This document shows positions 1 through 7,560 of a stretch of 64,000 nt of DNA, in pieces. Both the position numbers and the translations under genes were made by a program. The notes beneath the pieces are model-generated. The model was not told the origin of the DNA and did no database searches. It saw only the letters and a list, made by a program, of their open reading frames with translations. Source of the DNA: Nocardia amikacinitolerans NBRC 108937. GTDB lineage: Bacteria > Actinomycetota > Actinomycetes > Mycobacteriales > Mycobacteriaceae. Every line of letters begins with the position of its first letter. Within the stretch, counting starts at the first letter, position 1. The stretch covers positions 121,491 through 185,490 of the forward strand of contig NZ_BDAU01000021.1 of NCBI RefSeq assembly GCF_001612615.1. The letters are read 5' to 3'.

Positions 1-1910
1 GAGCGGAGCGAACTGAAGACGAGGCGGAACGCACTGCCAACGCGCAGGCGCGGTCCGTCTCGTCGTTCCAGCGCCTATCCCGAGCCACGTTCGTCGGTGG
101 GATCGCGCTCACCGCGGCGCTTTTCACGATCGGCGGCTGGCAGCGTCGCTGGATCGCCGACGACGGTCTGATCGTGCTGCGCACCGTGCGCAACCTGCTC
201 GCGGGCAACGGCCCGGTGTTCAACATGGACGAGCGGGTCGAGACCAACACCAGCACGGCGTGGACCTACATCGTGTGGTTCTTCAGCTGGCTGACCCAGG
301 CGCGGCTCGAGTACGTGGTGCTCGGCATCGCGCTGACGCTGTCGGTGGCCGCCATGGTGTTCGCCATGCTCGGCACGGCTCGGCTGTGGGGCGGCACCAA
401 GTCGGCGCTGCTGTTGCCCGCGGGCGTGCTCGTCTACATCGCGGTGCCGCCTGCTCGCGACTACGCCACCTCCGGTCTGGAGAGCGGACTCGTCATCTGC
501 TGGCTCGGCGCGCTGTGGTGGCTGATGCTGCGCTGGGCGCAGGCCGAGCGGGTGCGCCTCGCCGGGTTGTTCGGTCTGGTGTTCTTCGCCGGACTCGCCC
601 CGCTGATCCGTCCGGAGATGACGCTCGTCGGCGCGCTGGCGCTGCTGATGATCTTCTTCGCTCCGCTGCCGGAGACCCGCTTCCGCCCGATCGTGCTGCG
701 CGCGGTCATCGTCGGCGTGGCGGGCCTGGTGCCGCTGGGCTACCAGATCTGGCGGATGGGCTACTACGGCCTGCCCTACCCGAACACCGCCGTCGCGAAG
801 GACGCGGGCGGCGCGAAGTGGAGCCAGGGCTTCACCTACCTGTGGGATCTGGTCGGACCGTACTACCTGTGGATTCCGCTGCTCGTGCTGCTGGTTCTCG
901 GCGTCGTCGCGGCTCGGTCGGCAACGGCCGGTGCCAAGCCCGCCGCGACGGAGGGGCGCCTGCGCCGGTTCAGCGCGTGGCTGCGCTCGCCCGCCGCGGT
1001 GGTCACCCTGGTGCTGGTCAGCGGTTTCCTGCTGACGATCTACGCGCTGCGCGTCGGCGGCGACTTCATGCACGGCCGCATGCTGCTCCCGCAGCTGTTC
1101 CTGCTGTTGCTGCCGGTCGCGGTGATTCCGCTGCGGCTGCCCGAAGGCGGCCTGCGCGCGGTGAACTGGTCGTTCGCGGTGATCCTGATCGCCTGGCTCG
1201 GCACACTGGGCTGGGCGCTGTTCGCCTCGGGTACCACGGCCATCAAGACCGGCACCAAGATCAGCTCGTCCGGCATCGTCGACGAGCGCGTCTACTACGT
1301 GCTCAACACCGGCCACGACCACCCGATCCGGGCCGAGGACTACCTCGACTACCCGCGCATCCGGGCCATGGTGAACAACATCCAGGAGACGCCCAACGGC
1401 GGCCTGCTGCTGAACTCGCCCTCGTTCATGTTCTGGTACATCGCGCCCCCGCCGCAGCCCATCCCCGATGGCGGCGCAGGCCACACGGTGTACTTCCTGA
1501 ATCTGGGCATGACCAGCATGAACGTCCCGCTCGACGTGCGCGTCATCGACCAGATGGGTCTGGCGTATCCGCTCGCCGCGCACACCGATCGGCTGGTCGA
1601 CGGCCGCATCGGCCACGACAAGAGCCTGTACCCGGACTGGGTCGTCGTGGACGCGGGCATGGTCGACAAGAAGCCGTGGATGCCCTGGTACCTGGACGAG
1701 AAGTGGGTCACCCAGGCGCGCACGGCCATGTCCTGCCCGGAGACGCAGGCCCTGCTGATCTCCTCTCGCGATCCGCTGACCTTCGAGCGTTTCCGGCACA
1801 ACCTGCGCAACGCGCTGTCGTTCGCGAAGTACCGGATCGAGCGGGTGCCGAAGTACGAGATCCAGCGCTGCGGGCTCGTCGACCCCTTCCCGCAGCAGCC
1901 GCCGAACTGA
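1..1910 (+). CDS. aftB: Terminal beta-(1->2) arabinofuranosyltransferase AftB, 5' end cut by window
   Basis: The reading frame is open from position 3 to the TGA at 1908-1910, so the start lies upstream of the window; at least 635 codons are visible, about the length of M. tuberculosis AftB (Rv3805c). The protein is a polytopic GT-C enzyme expected to add the terminal beta-1,2-arabinofuranose to arabinan from decaprenyl-phospho-arabinose on the outer face of the membrane. Near the visible N-terminus is the paired-aspartate motif IADDGLIVLRT in the first extracytoplasmic loop, followed by about ten hydrophobic segments and a soluble C-terminal part. Its place just before the antigen 85 genes copies the mycobacterial order aftB-fbpA. 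Identification is by motif and synteny and is firm. Confidence 0.93.
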   Translation, partial: AERTEDEAERTANAQARSVSSFQRLSRATFVGGIALTAALFTIGGWQRRWIADDGLIVLRTVRNLLAGNGPVFNMDERVETNTSTAWTYIVWFFSWLTQARLEYVVLGIALTLSVAAMVFAMLGTARLWGGTKSALLLPAGVLVYIAVPPARDYATSGLESGLVICWLGALWWLMLRWAQAERVRLAGLFGLVFFAGLAPLIRPEMTLVGALALLMIFFAPLPETRFRPIVLRAVIVGVAGLVPLGYQIWRMGYYGLPYPNTAVAKDAGGAKWSQGFTYLWDLVGPYYLWIPLLVLLVLGVVAARSATAGAKPAATEGRLRRFSAWLRSPAAVVTLVLVSGFLLTIYALRVGGDFMHGRMLLPQLFLLLLPVAVIPLRLPEGGLRAVNWSFAVILIAWLGTLGWALFASGTTAIKTGTKISSSGIVDERVYYVLNTGHDHPIRAEDYLDYPRIRAMVNNIQETPNGGLLLNSPSFMFWYIAPPPQPIPDGGAGHTVYFLNLGMTSMNVPLDVRVIDQMGLAYPLAAHTDRLVDGRIGHDKSLYPDWVVVDAGMVDKKPWMPWYLDEKWVTQARTAMSCPETQALLISSRDPLTFERFRHNLRNALSFAKYRIERVPKYEIQRCGLVDPFPQQPPN

Positions 1911-1923
1911 ACCTCTGGAGTCA

Positions 1924-1960
1924 CACTGGGCCCACGGATCACCGTGGGCCCAGTGGTTTC
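1924..1960 (+). terminator. Rho-independent-like terminator after aftB
   Basis: Perfect inverted repeat with 14-bp arms (1924-1937 and 1942-1955) and a 4-nt loop ATCA, followed by GTTTCC. It begins 14 nt after the aftB stop codon, which suggests the first antigen 85 gene has its own promoter. Confidence 0.8.
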
Positions 1961-2146
1961 CAGTGAAGTTCGGATAAACGTGGTGTACGCCGCTTTATCT
2001 CTTTTTGATAACGCCCTTGCATCGATGGCGGGTTAGGCTCTCCCGGTACGCCCGCCGGGGTGTCCACTCGACGTGGACAGGGACCGGCGGTCTCCGTCGA
2101 GGCGCGGCCGTCTCCGGTCGCATGTAGCGAAAGGCCTAAAAAAATA

Positions 2147-3232
2147 ATGCGAGGCGTGATGGGGCGCAGCGCGCAGGCTGGTCGCCTGCGTGCTCGAAGA
2201 GCCGGTGGATGGCTCAAGAAGTCGGTCTTGGTGTCGATGGCAGTCGTGCTACCGCTCGGGGCGTCGGTGGCAGGCCAGGGCGCCACCGCGTCCGCGGCGT
2301 TCAACCCGGAGGGCTTCGACTTCTGGGTCGACTCCAGCATGGGGCCGATCAAGTCGCGCATCTTCCGCGCGGCCGACGGCAACACCAACCGCGTTGTCTA
2401 CGCGCTGGACGGCATGCGCGCCCGCGGTGACCTGAGCGGCTGGGAGATCGACACCGAGGTCGCCCGCGAGCTGACCAAGTGGAACATCAACGTGGTCATG
2501 CCGGTCGGCGGCCCGTCCAGCTTCTACGCGGACTGGAACGCGCCGAGCACCTTCCTCGGCATCCCGACCGGCTCGGGCCCCTCCGGCTCGTCCTCGGGTT
2601 CCTCGATGACCGGCTCGTCCGGCTGGAACGAGACCGTCGGCAAGGTCAGCACCTACAAGTGGGAGACCTTCCTGACCCAGAACCTGCGCTGGGCGCTGCG
2701 CGACCGGCTCGGTTTCAGCCCGAACCGCAACGGCGTGTTCGGCCTGTCGATGGGCGGCTCCGCCGCGCTGACGCTCTCGGCCTACCACCCGGATCAGTTC
2801 AGCTTCGCCGGTTCCTACTCCGGCTACCTGAACATCTCCGCGCCGGGCATGCGGGAGGCGCTGCGCGTCGCGATGCTGAGCGCCGGTGGCTACAACATCG
2901 ACGCGATGGCGCCGCCGTGGGGCCCGCAGTGGCTGCGCATGGACCCGTTCGTGTTCGCGCCGCAGCTCAAGGCCAACAACACCCGCCTGTGGATCGCCGC
3001 AGGCAGTGGCCTGCCCGCCGCGGGTGACGTGCACTCGCCGATGGACGTCGTCCAAGGCGTGCCGCTGGAAGCGCTCGCGCTGGTCAACACCAGGGCCTTC
3101 CAGGTGCGGATGATGACGCTCGGCGCCAACAACGTCACCTACAGCTTCCCGCCCGTCGGTATCCACAACTGGCGCAACTGGGAGTCCGAGGTCTACCGGA
3201 TGATTCCGGACCTCTCGGCCCACATCGGCTGA
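2147..3232 (+). CDS. Antigen 85-family mycolyltransferase, paralogue 1
   Basis: Secreted alpha/beta-hydrolase of the antigen 85 (Fbp) family, which transfers mycolic acids between trehalose monomycolate molecules and onto arabinogalactan. The signal peptide (basic start, hydrophobic stretch, cut near ATASA-AFNP) is followed by the catalytic domain. The nucleophile motif GLSMGG puts Ser at about residue 201; the acidic member is probably the Glu in PLEALAL, and the His lies in GIHNW near the C-terminus. A Gly/Ser-rich insertion of about 35 residues (around 2555-2645) sits between SSFYADW and YKWETFL, where mycobacterial Ag85 has a short loop. ATG 2147 is chosen because it precedes a complete signal peptide; ATG 2159 is also possible. 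First of five tandem paralogues and flanked by terminators, so probably a single transcription unit. Confidence 0.9.
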   Translation: MRGVMGRSAQAGRLRARRAGGWLKKSVLVSMAVVLPLGASVAGQGATASAAFNPEGFDFWVDSSMGPIKSRIFRAADGNTNRVVYALDGMRARGDLSGWEIDTEVARELTKWNINVVMPVGGPSSFYADWNAPSTFLGIPTGSGPSGSSSGSSMTGSSGWNETVGKVSTYKWETFLTQNLRWALRDRLGFSPNRNGVFGLSMGGSAALTLSAYHPDQFSFAGSYSGYLNISAPGMREALRVAMLSAGGYNIDAMAPPWGPQWLRMDPFVFAPQLKANNTRLWIAAGSGLPAAGDVHSPMDVVQGVPLEALALVNTRAFQVRMMTLGANNVTYSFPPVGIHNWRNWESEVYRMIPDLSAHIG

Positions 3233-3249
3233 TTCCAGGCTCGACCCGA

Positions 3250-3285
3250 AACCGCCCGGCGCGCCCCGCGCCGGGCGGTTTTTCG
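3250..3285 (+). terminator. Rho-independent terminator
   Basis: Perfect 14-bp inverted repeat (3250-3263 and 3267-3280) with a 3-nt loop, followed directly by a T run. It lies 17 nt downstream of the first antigen 85 gene. Confidence 0.92.
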
Positions 3286-3533
3286 TACGCCGCGCCGGGC
3301 ATCCGTAATGGGGGTCGACAACGAATCCTCAGCGGGAAACCCGCGAATCCTTGTGGGCTGGATCACTTTCCAGCAACATAGAAGCATTCGTTGCCGATCG
3401 ATACCCATAGAACATGCACAGAGGTCGAAAGGTCCGTTTTCAGCGCGGATGCGTGATCTTCGTGCCCGATCAGGGGGCCGGTCGAGTTGCTTGCTGTTTG
3501 CCTCCCCCGGTTGTCGAGGAAAGGTCGAGTCGA
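3285..3533 (+). promoter_or_regulatory. Intergenic leader upstream of Ag85 paralogue 2
   Basis: About 250 bases with no convincing gene between the terminator and the next start. The stretch around 3355-3425 is less GC-rich than its surroundings, as expected of a promoter region. No specific -10/-35 pair can be chosen with confidence. Confidence 0.3.
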
Positions 3534-4586
3534 ATGCGTACTGCCCGTGGGAAACACCGTCGCCATTCGTCCGGATCGTGGATGCGCAAGTGGGCGCTCG
3601 GCGTAGCGGTCGCGATGTTGGCGCCGCTGGGAGTTTCCGTCGCGGGCACCGGAGCGACGGCCTCGGCGGCGTTCAACCCGGCGGCCTTCGACTTCTGGGT
3701 CGATTCGGGCATGGGCCCGATCAAGTCCCGCGTCCTGCGCGCCGCGGACGGCAACACCAACCGCGTCGTCTACGTCCTCGACGGCATGCGCGCTCCCGAG
3801 ACGCTCAACGGCTGGGAGATCGAGACGAATATCCCCGCGCTCCTGGCCAGCTGGAACATCAACGTCGTGATGCCGGTCGGCGGCATGTCCAGCTTCTACG
3901 CGGACTGGAACGCGCCGAGCGAACTCCTCGGCATCCCCGCGGGTTCCGGCTCCAGCTCCGGCTCCGGCGCGATGAACATCCTCGCGGGCGGTCCAGGTAA
4001 GAGCTACCGGTACCAGTGGGAGACCTTCCTGACCGAGAACCTGCGCTGGGCGCTGCGCGACCGGCTCGGTTTCAACCCGAATCGCAATGGCGTCTTCGGC
4101 CTTTCGATGGGCGGCAGCGCCGCGCTGACCCTGGCGGCCTACCACCCGGACCAATTCAGCTTCGCCGGTTCCTATTCCGGCTACCTGAACATCTCCGCGC
4201 CCGGCATGCGCGAGGCGATCCGCATCGCCATGCTCGACGCGGGCGGTTACAACGTCGACTCGATGGCGCCGCCGTGGGGCCAGCAGTGGCTGCGGATGGA
4301 TCCGTTCGTGTTCGCGCCCAATCTGATTCGCAACGGCACCCGCCTCTGGATCGCCGCGGCGAGCGGCCTGCCCGCTGCCACCGATCCGCCGAGCTTCAAC
4401 ACCCTCAACGGCATGGGGCTCGAGGCGCTCGCGCTCGCCAACACCAGGGCCTTCCAGGTGCGCATGGCGACGTTGGGCGGCGGCAACGCCGTGTACTCCT
4501 TCCCGGCCTACGGCATTCACGCCTGGAACAACTGGGCCGACGAGGCGACCCGCATGCTTCCTGACCTGTCCGCGAATATCGGCTGA
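3534..4586 (+). CDS. Antigen 85-family mycolyltransferase, paralogue 2
   Basis: Secreted mycolyltransferase very close to its upstream neighbour: the same mature N-terminus (AFNPAAFDFWVDSGMGPIK), the GLSMGG nucleophile elbow (Ser about residue 191), and His in GIHAWNNW. It also has a Gly/Ser-rich insertion (around 3950-3995), but shorter and different in sequence from paralogue 1, so that loop has evolved quickly after duplication. ATG 3534 is preceded by GAGGAAAGG at a good distance and gives a clean basic-hydrophobic signal peptide ending ATASA. It lies alone between two terminators. Expected substrate is trehalose monomycolate in the cell envelope; which acceptor it prefers cannot be read from the sequence. 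Confidence 0.9.
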   Translation: MRTARGKHRRHSSGSWMRKWALGVAVAMLAPLGVSVAGTGATASAAFNPAAFDFWVDSGMGPIKSRVLRAADGNTNRVVYVLDGMRAPETLNGWEIETNIPALLASWNINVVMPVGGMSSFYADWNAPSELLGIPAGSGSSSGSGAMNILAGGPGKSYRYQWETFLTENLRWALRDRLGFNPNRNGVFGLSMGGSAALTLAAYHPDQFSFAGSYSGYLNISAPGMREAIRIAMLDAGGYNVDSMAPPWGQQWLRMDPFVFAPNLIRNGTRLWIAAASGLPAATDPPSFNTLNGMGLEALALANTRAFQVRMATLGGGNAVYSFPAYGIHAWNNWADEATRMLPDLSANIG

Positions 4587-4598
4587 CGCACCACCGAG

Positions 4599-4634
4599 GA
4601 CCGCTCGGGGCCGCCAGGGCTCCGGGCGGTCTTT
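4599..4634 (+). terminator. Rho-independent-like terminator
   Basis: Imperfect inverted repeat with arms of about 13 bp (two mismatches) followed by CTTTCG, just after the second antigen 85 gene. Confidence 0.7.
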
Positions 4635-4931
4635 CGCGTTGGCTGAACGATCGCTGGTGAACGAGCGACACCGACCCCCTATATGAGGAGACGCCCACCG
4701 GGGCCGGAACCGGCCGCCATCCGGTTTTGATCACGATCCGATATACGGGCGCGTCCCTCGGCTGTTTGCTTCGAATATGCACATATAGAAGAGCAGTACC
4801 GCTTCGGAACAGCAGTACCGCCGAAACCCGTGCTAGTCCGGTTCTCGGCACCAGTGGCGATCCTCATGCACGACGGTTGCGGTCGATGGAGACCGCGCGG
4901 GCGAAAGGTCTGGTCGATGCGAGTTGACGGG

Positions 4932-5089
4932 TTGAGCGAACGCAGTGAGCGAATCATGGTCCGGCGCGCACCGCACATGGCGCCGCTGAGCGCGGGCGAG
5001 GTGCGGGCATGAGCGAACGCAGTGAGCGAATCATTTGCCAGCGCGCCTCGCGCATGCCGGAGCCGAGCGTCAGCGAGGCGCAGGCATGA
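4932..5089 (+). repeat. Two tandem 77-bp repeats carrying coupled mini-ORFs
   Basis: The block TGAGCGAACGCAGTGAGCGA starts at 4933 and again at 5010, giving two diverged 77-bp units; a third begins at 5087 but is only a TGAGC remnant. Copy 1 can be read from TTG 4932 to TGA 5012, and copy 2 from ATG 5009 to TGA 5089, each 26 residues and each beginning [M]SERSERI. Both end in ATGA overlaps: copy 1 overlaps the start of copy 2, and copy 2 overlaps the ATG of the third antigen 85 gene at 5086. The rest of the 4635-4931 gap shows no gene, only a doubled AGCAGTACCGC near 4795-4822. Confidence 0.75.
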
Positions 5090-6084
5090 GCTGGAGGGTT
5101 GCCGGGGGACGTTCCCCGCGGCGGTGGTTGCGGCGTTCGGTCGCCGGTCTCGCGCTCGCGCTCGCGGTACCGTTCGGCGCCGCGTCCGCCGGGCTGACGG
5201 CACCGGCCACGGCGGCCTTCAATCCGGCCGGTTTCGATTTCTGGGTCGATTCCAGCATGGGCCCGATCAAGTCGCGCATCTTCCGCGCGGCCGACGGCAA
5301 CACCAATCGCGTCGTCTACGCACTGGACGGCCTGCGCGCGCGCAACGACCTGAGCGGCTGGGAGATCGACACCGACATCTCCCGGATCCTCACGCAGTGG
5401 AACATCAACGTCGTGATGCCGGTCGGCGGTCAGTCCAGCTTCTATTCGGACTGGATCGCGCCGAGCAACACCAACGGCCAAGCGGTCACCTACGCCTGGG
5501 AAACGTTCCTGACCGAGAATCTGCGCTGGGCGCTGCGCGACCGGCTCGGTTTCAATCCGAACGGCAACGGCGTGTTCGGCCTGTCCATGGGTGGCAGCGC
5601 CGCGCTCGCGCTGGCCGCCTATCACCCCGATCAATTCCGTTACGCGGGTTCGTATTCGGGATATCTGAACATTTCGGCGCCCGGCATGCGCGAGGCTTTG
5701 CGGCTCGCGCTGCTCGACGCGGGCGGTTTCAACATCGACGCCATGTGGGGCCCGCCGTGGGACCCGCGCTGGCTGCGCCACGACCCGTTCATGTTCGCGC
5801 AATTGTTGCGGCAGAACGGGACGCGGCTCTGGATCTCCGCGGGCAGCGGCCAGAACGGACCGCGTGACGTGATCAACGCGCCGATCGACGTCTATCACCT
5901 CGGCAACGCCATGGCATTGGAGACGCTCGCGCTCGCCAACACGCGTGCGTTCCAGGCCAGGATGGACACCCTCGGCGGCGGGAACGCGATCTACAACTAC
6001 CCGGCGGTCGGCGTGCACAACTGGCATTACTGGCAGGACCAGGTGCTCGCGATGCTGCCCGATATGAGCGCCCATCTTGGATGA
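5086..6084 (+). CDS. Antigen 85-family mycolyltransferase, paralogue 3
   Basis: Secreted mycolyltransferase, 332 residues. It has the mature start AFNPAGFDFWVDSSM shared with paralogues 1 and 2, but lacks their Gly/Ser insertion. The GLSMGG nucleophile is at about Ser167 and the catalytic His in GVHNWHYW. The signal peptide runs from the basic RSPRRWLRRS through a hydrophobic stretch to PATA-AFNP. ATG 5086 sits exactly at the end of the second 77-bp repeat unit, so the start codon appears to come from the repeat. An in-frame ATG at 5035 would place repeat-encoded residues before the signal peptide and is less likely. Expected role is mycolate transfer in the envelope. Confidence 0.88.
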   Translation: MSWRVAGGRSPRRWLRRSVAGLALALAVPFGAASAGLTAPATAAFNPAGFDFWVDSSMGPIKSRIFRAADGNTNRVVYALDGLRARNDLSGWEIDTDISRILTQWNINVVMPVGGQSSFYSDWIAPSNTNGQAVTYAWETFLTENLRWALRDRLGFNPNGNGVFGLSMGGSAALALAAYHPDQFRYAGSYSGYLNISAPGMREALRLALLDAGGFNIDAMWGPPWDPRWLRHDPFMFAQLLRQNGTRLWISAGSGQNGPRDVINAPIDVYHLGNAMALETLALANTRAFQARMDTLGGGNAIYNYPAVGVHNWHYWQDQVLAMLPDMSAHLG

Positions 6085-6382
6085 CGTAACAAAATGACCC
6101 TTCGGGGACGACATCACTGCTGAGACGCGGTAGGGTCACCGCACGATCACAGATTGTGCGCGGGCGGATTTCGGCCACCCGGTCGACCGCAGCCTTGCTA
6201 AGGATTCGGACGTCGAATATCCTCCTGCGAGCGTAAGTGTGACCATATCGTTGTAGCGCCGTCGATTGATGCCGGAATGTCGGGAACCGGTATCGGTGTG
6301 ACGCGCGTCTCGTTGGCAGCACGGGTGTCGTCCCGCCGTTTCGGCGCGGCGGCACCGCAACAGCAGAAAGTGAGCAGGATTC
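6085..6382 (+). promoter_or_regulatory. Intergenic region between Ag85 paralogues 3 and 4
   Basis: About 298 bases without a credible gene. Some AT-richer stretches (6175-6260) could hold the promoter of the fourth antigen 85 gene. No strong terminator is visible after paralogue 3. Confidence 0.3.
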
Positions 6383-7420
6383 ATGCGTTTCGGCAGGGCC
6401 GCCGCGCCGAAGAGTGTCAAGTCGGGTCGGCGAGGCGCACCTCGTGGTTGGCGTAATCGAATTCTGGCTGTCGGTGCCGCTGCGCTAGCGCTGCCGATCG
6501 CCGCAGGACTGGCTTCCCCGACCGTCGCCACAGCCGCTCCCGTGCACGCCCCGGCGCTGCGCGCGCCGGCCGGTGGTTACGAGGAGTTGATGGTCCCGTC
6601 GCAGATGGGTCCGATCAAGGTTCAGGTGCAGTGGGCATCGCGCGGCGGCAACGCGGCGCTGTACATGCTCGACGGCCTGCGCGCTCGCGACGACCGCAAC
6701 GCGTGGTCGTTCGAGACCAACGCGATGGACCAGTTCAAGAACGACAACATCACCCTGGTGATGCCGGTCGGCGGTCAGTCGAGCTTCTACACCGACTGGT
6801 ACGCGCCGAGCAACACCAACGGTCAGAAGACCACCTACAAGTGGGAAAGCTTCCTGACCAACGAGCTGCCGAACTTCCTCGCGGGCTACGGCGTCTCCAA
6901 GACCAACAACGCGGTCATCGGCCTGTCCATGGGCGGTAGCGCCGCGCTGGCGCTGGCCGCCTACCACCGCGACCAGTTCAAGTTCGCCGCCTCCTACTCC
7001 GGCTACCTGAACATCTCGGCGCCGGGCATGCGCGAGGCGATCCGCATCGCGATGCTCGACGCGGGCCGCTACAACGTCGACTCGATGGCCGCGCCGTGGA
7101 GCCCGCAGTGGCTGCGCATGGACCCGTTCGTGTTCGCGCCGCAGCTGAAGGGCCTGCCGATGTACATCTCGGCGGCGTCGGGTCTGCCCGGTCAGTTCGA
7201 CCGGCCCGCCTCGCCGGTCGGCCTGTTCAACACCGGTAACGCGATGGCGCTCGAGGCTCTGTCGCTGGTCAACACCCGCGCGTTCCAGGTCCGCCTGAAC
7301 TCGCTCGGCATCCCGGCCTTCTTCGACTTCCCGGCCGCGGGCACCCACTCCTGGAAGTACTGGGAGGGCCAGCTGTGGAACTCGCGCAAGGGCATCCTGG
7401 ACGCCACCGGCGCCTGGTGA
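6383..7420 (+). CDS. Antigen 85-family mycolyltransferase, paralogue 4 (closest to classical FbpA)
   Basis: Of the five paralogues this reads most like mycobacterial antigen 85: it has GGQSSFYTDW, YKWESFLTNELP, GLSMGGSAA (Ser about residue 182) and the canonical GTHSWKYW around the catalytic His. The signal peptide spans about residues 1-51 and ends TVATAAP. ATG 6383 is preceded by an AGGA-type ribosome binding site. It is expected to transfer mycolate from trehalose monomycolate to arabinogalactan or to a second trehalose monomycolate. It does not share the AFNP mature N-terminus of the first three, so the array holds at least two older lineages rather than one recent expansion. Confidence 0.9.
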   Translation: MRFGRAAAPKSVKSGRRGAPRGWRNRILAVGAAALALPIAAGLASPTVATAAPVHAPALRAPAGGYEELMVPSQMGPIKVQVQWASRGGNAALYMLDGLRARDDRNAWSFETNAMDQFKNDNITLVMPVGGQSSFYTDWYAPSNTNGQKTTYKWESFLTNELPNFLAGYGVSKTNNAVIGLSMGGSAALALAAYHRDQFKFAASYSGYLNISAPGMREAIRIAMLDAGRYNVDSMAAPWSPQWLRMDPFVFAPQLKGLPMYISAASGLPGQFDRPASPVGLFNTGNAMALEALSLVNTRAFQVRLNSLGIPAFFDFPAAGTHSWKYWEGQLWNSRKGILDATGAW

Positions 7421-7442
7421 TCACCGCGCACTGAACAACCGC

Positions 7443-7486
7443 ACGACGCCGTCGCTTCCTCGCGAAGCGGCGGCGTCGTCGTTTTC
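7443..7486 (+). terminator. Rho-independent terminator
   Basis: Hairpin with 15-bp arms (7443-7457 and 7465-7479, one mismatch) followed by a GTTTT run, just after the fourth antigen 85 gene. Confidence 0.88.
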
Positions 7487-7560
7487 CCGGCCCCGACACG
7501 CCGTCGACCGCGCGAAAACACATCGGTTCGCTACGGGCGAGTCTCCCGGAAACTGGAGGT

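Noticed and set aside
75..1799. Minus-strand frame opposite aftB
   Set aside because: Low-complexity translation; AftB motifs are on the plus strand.
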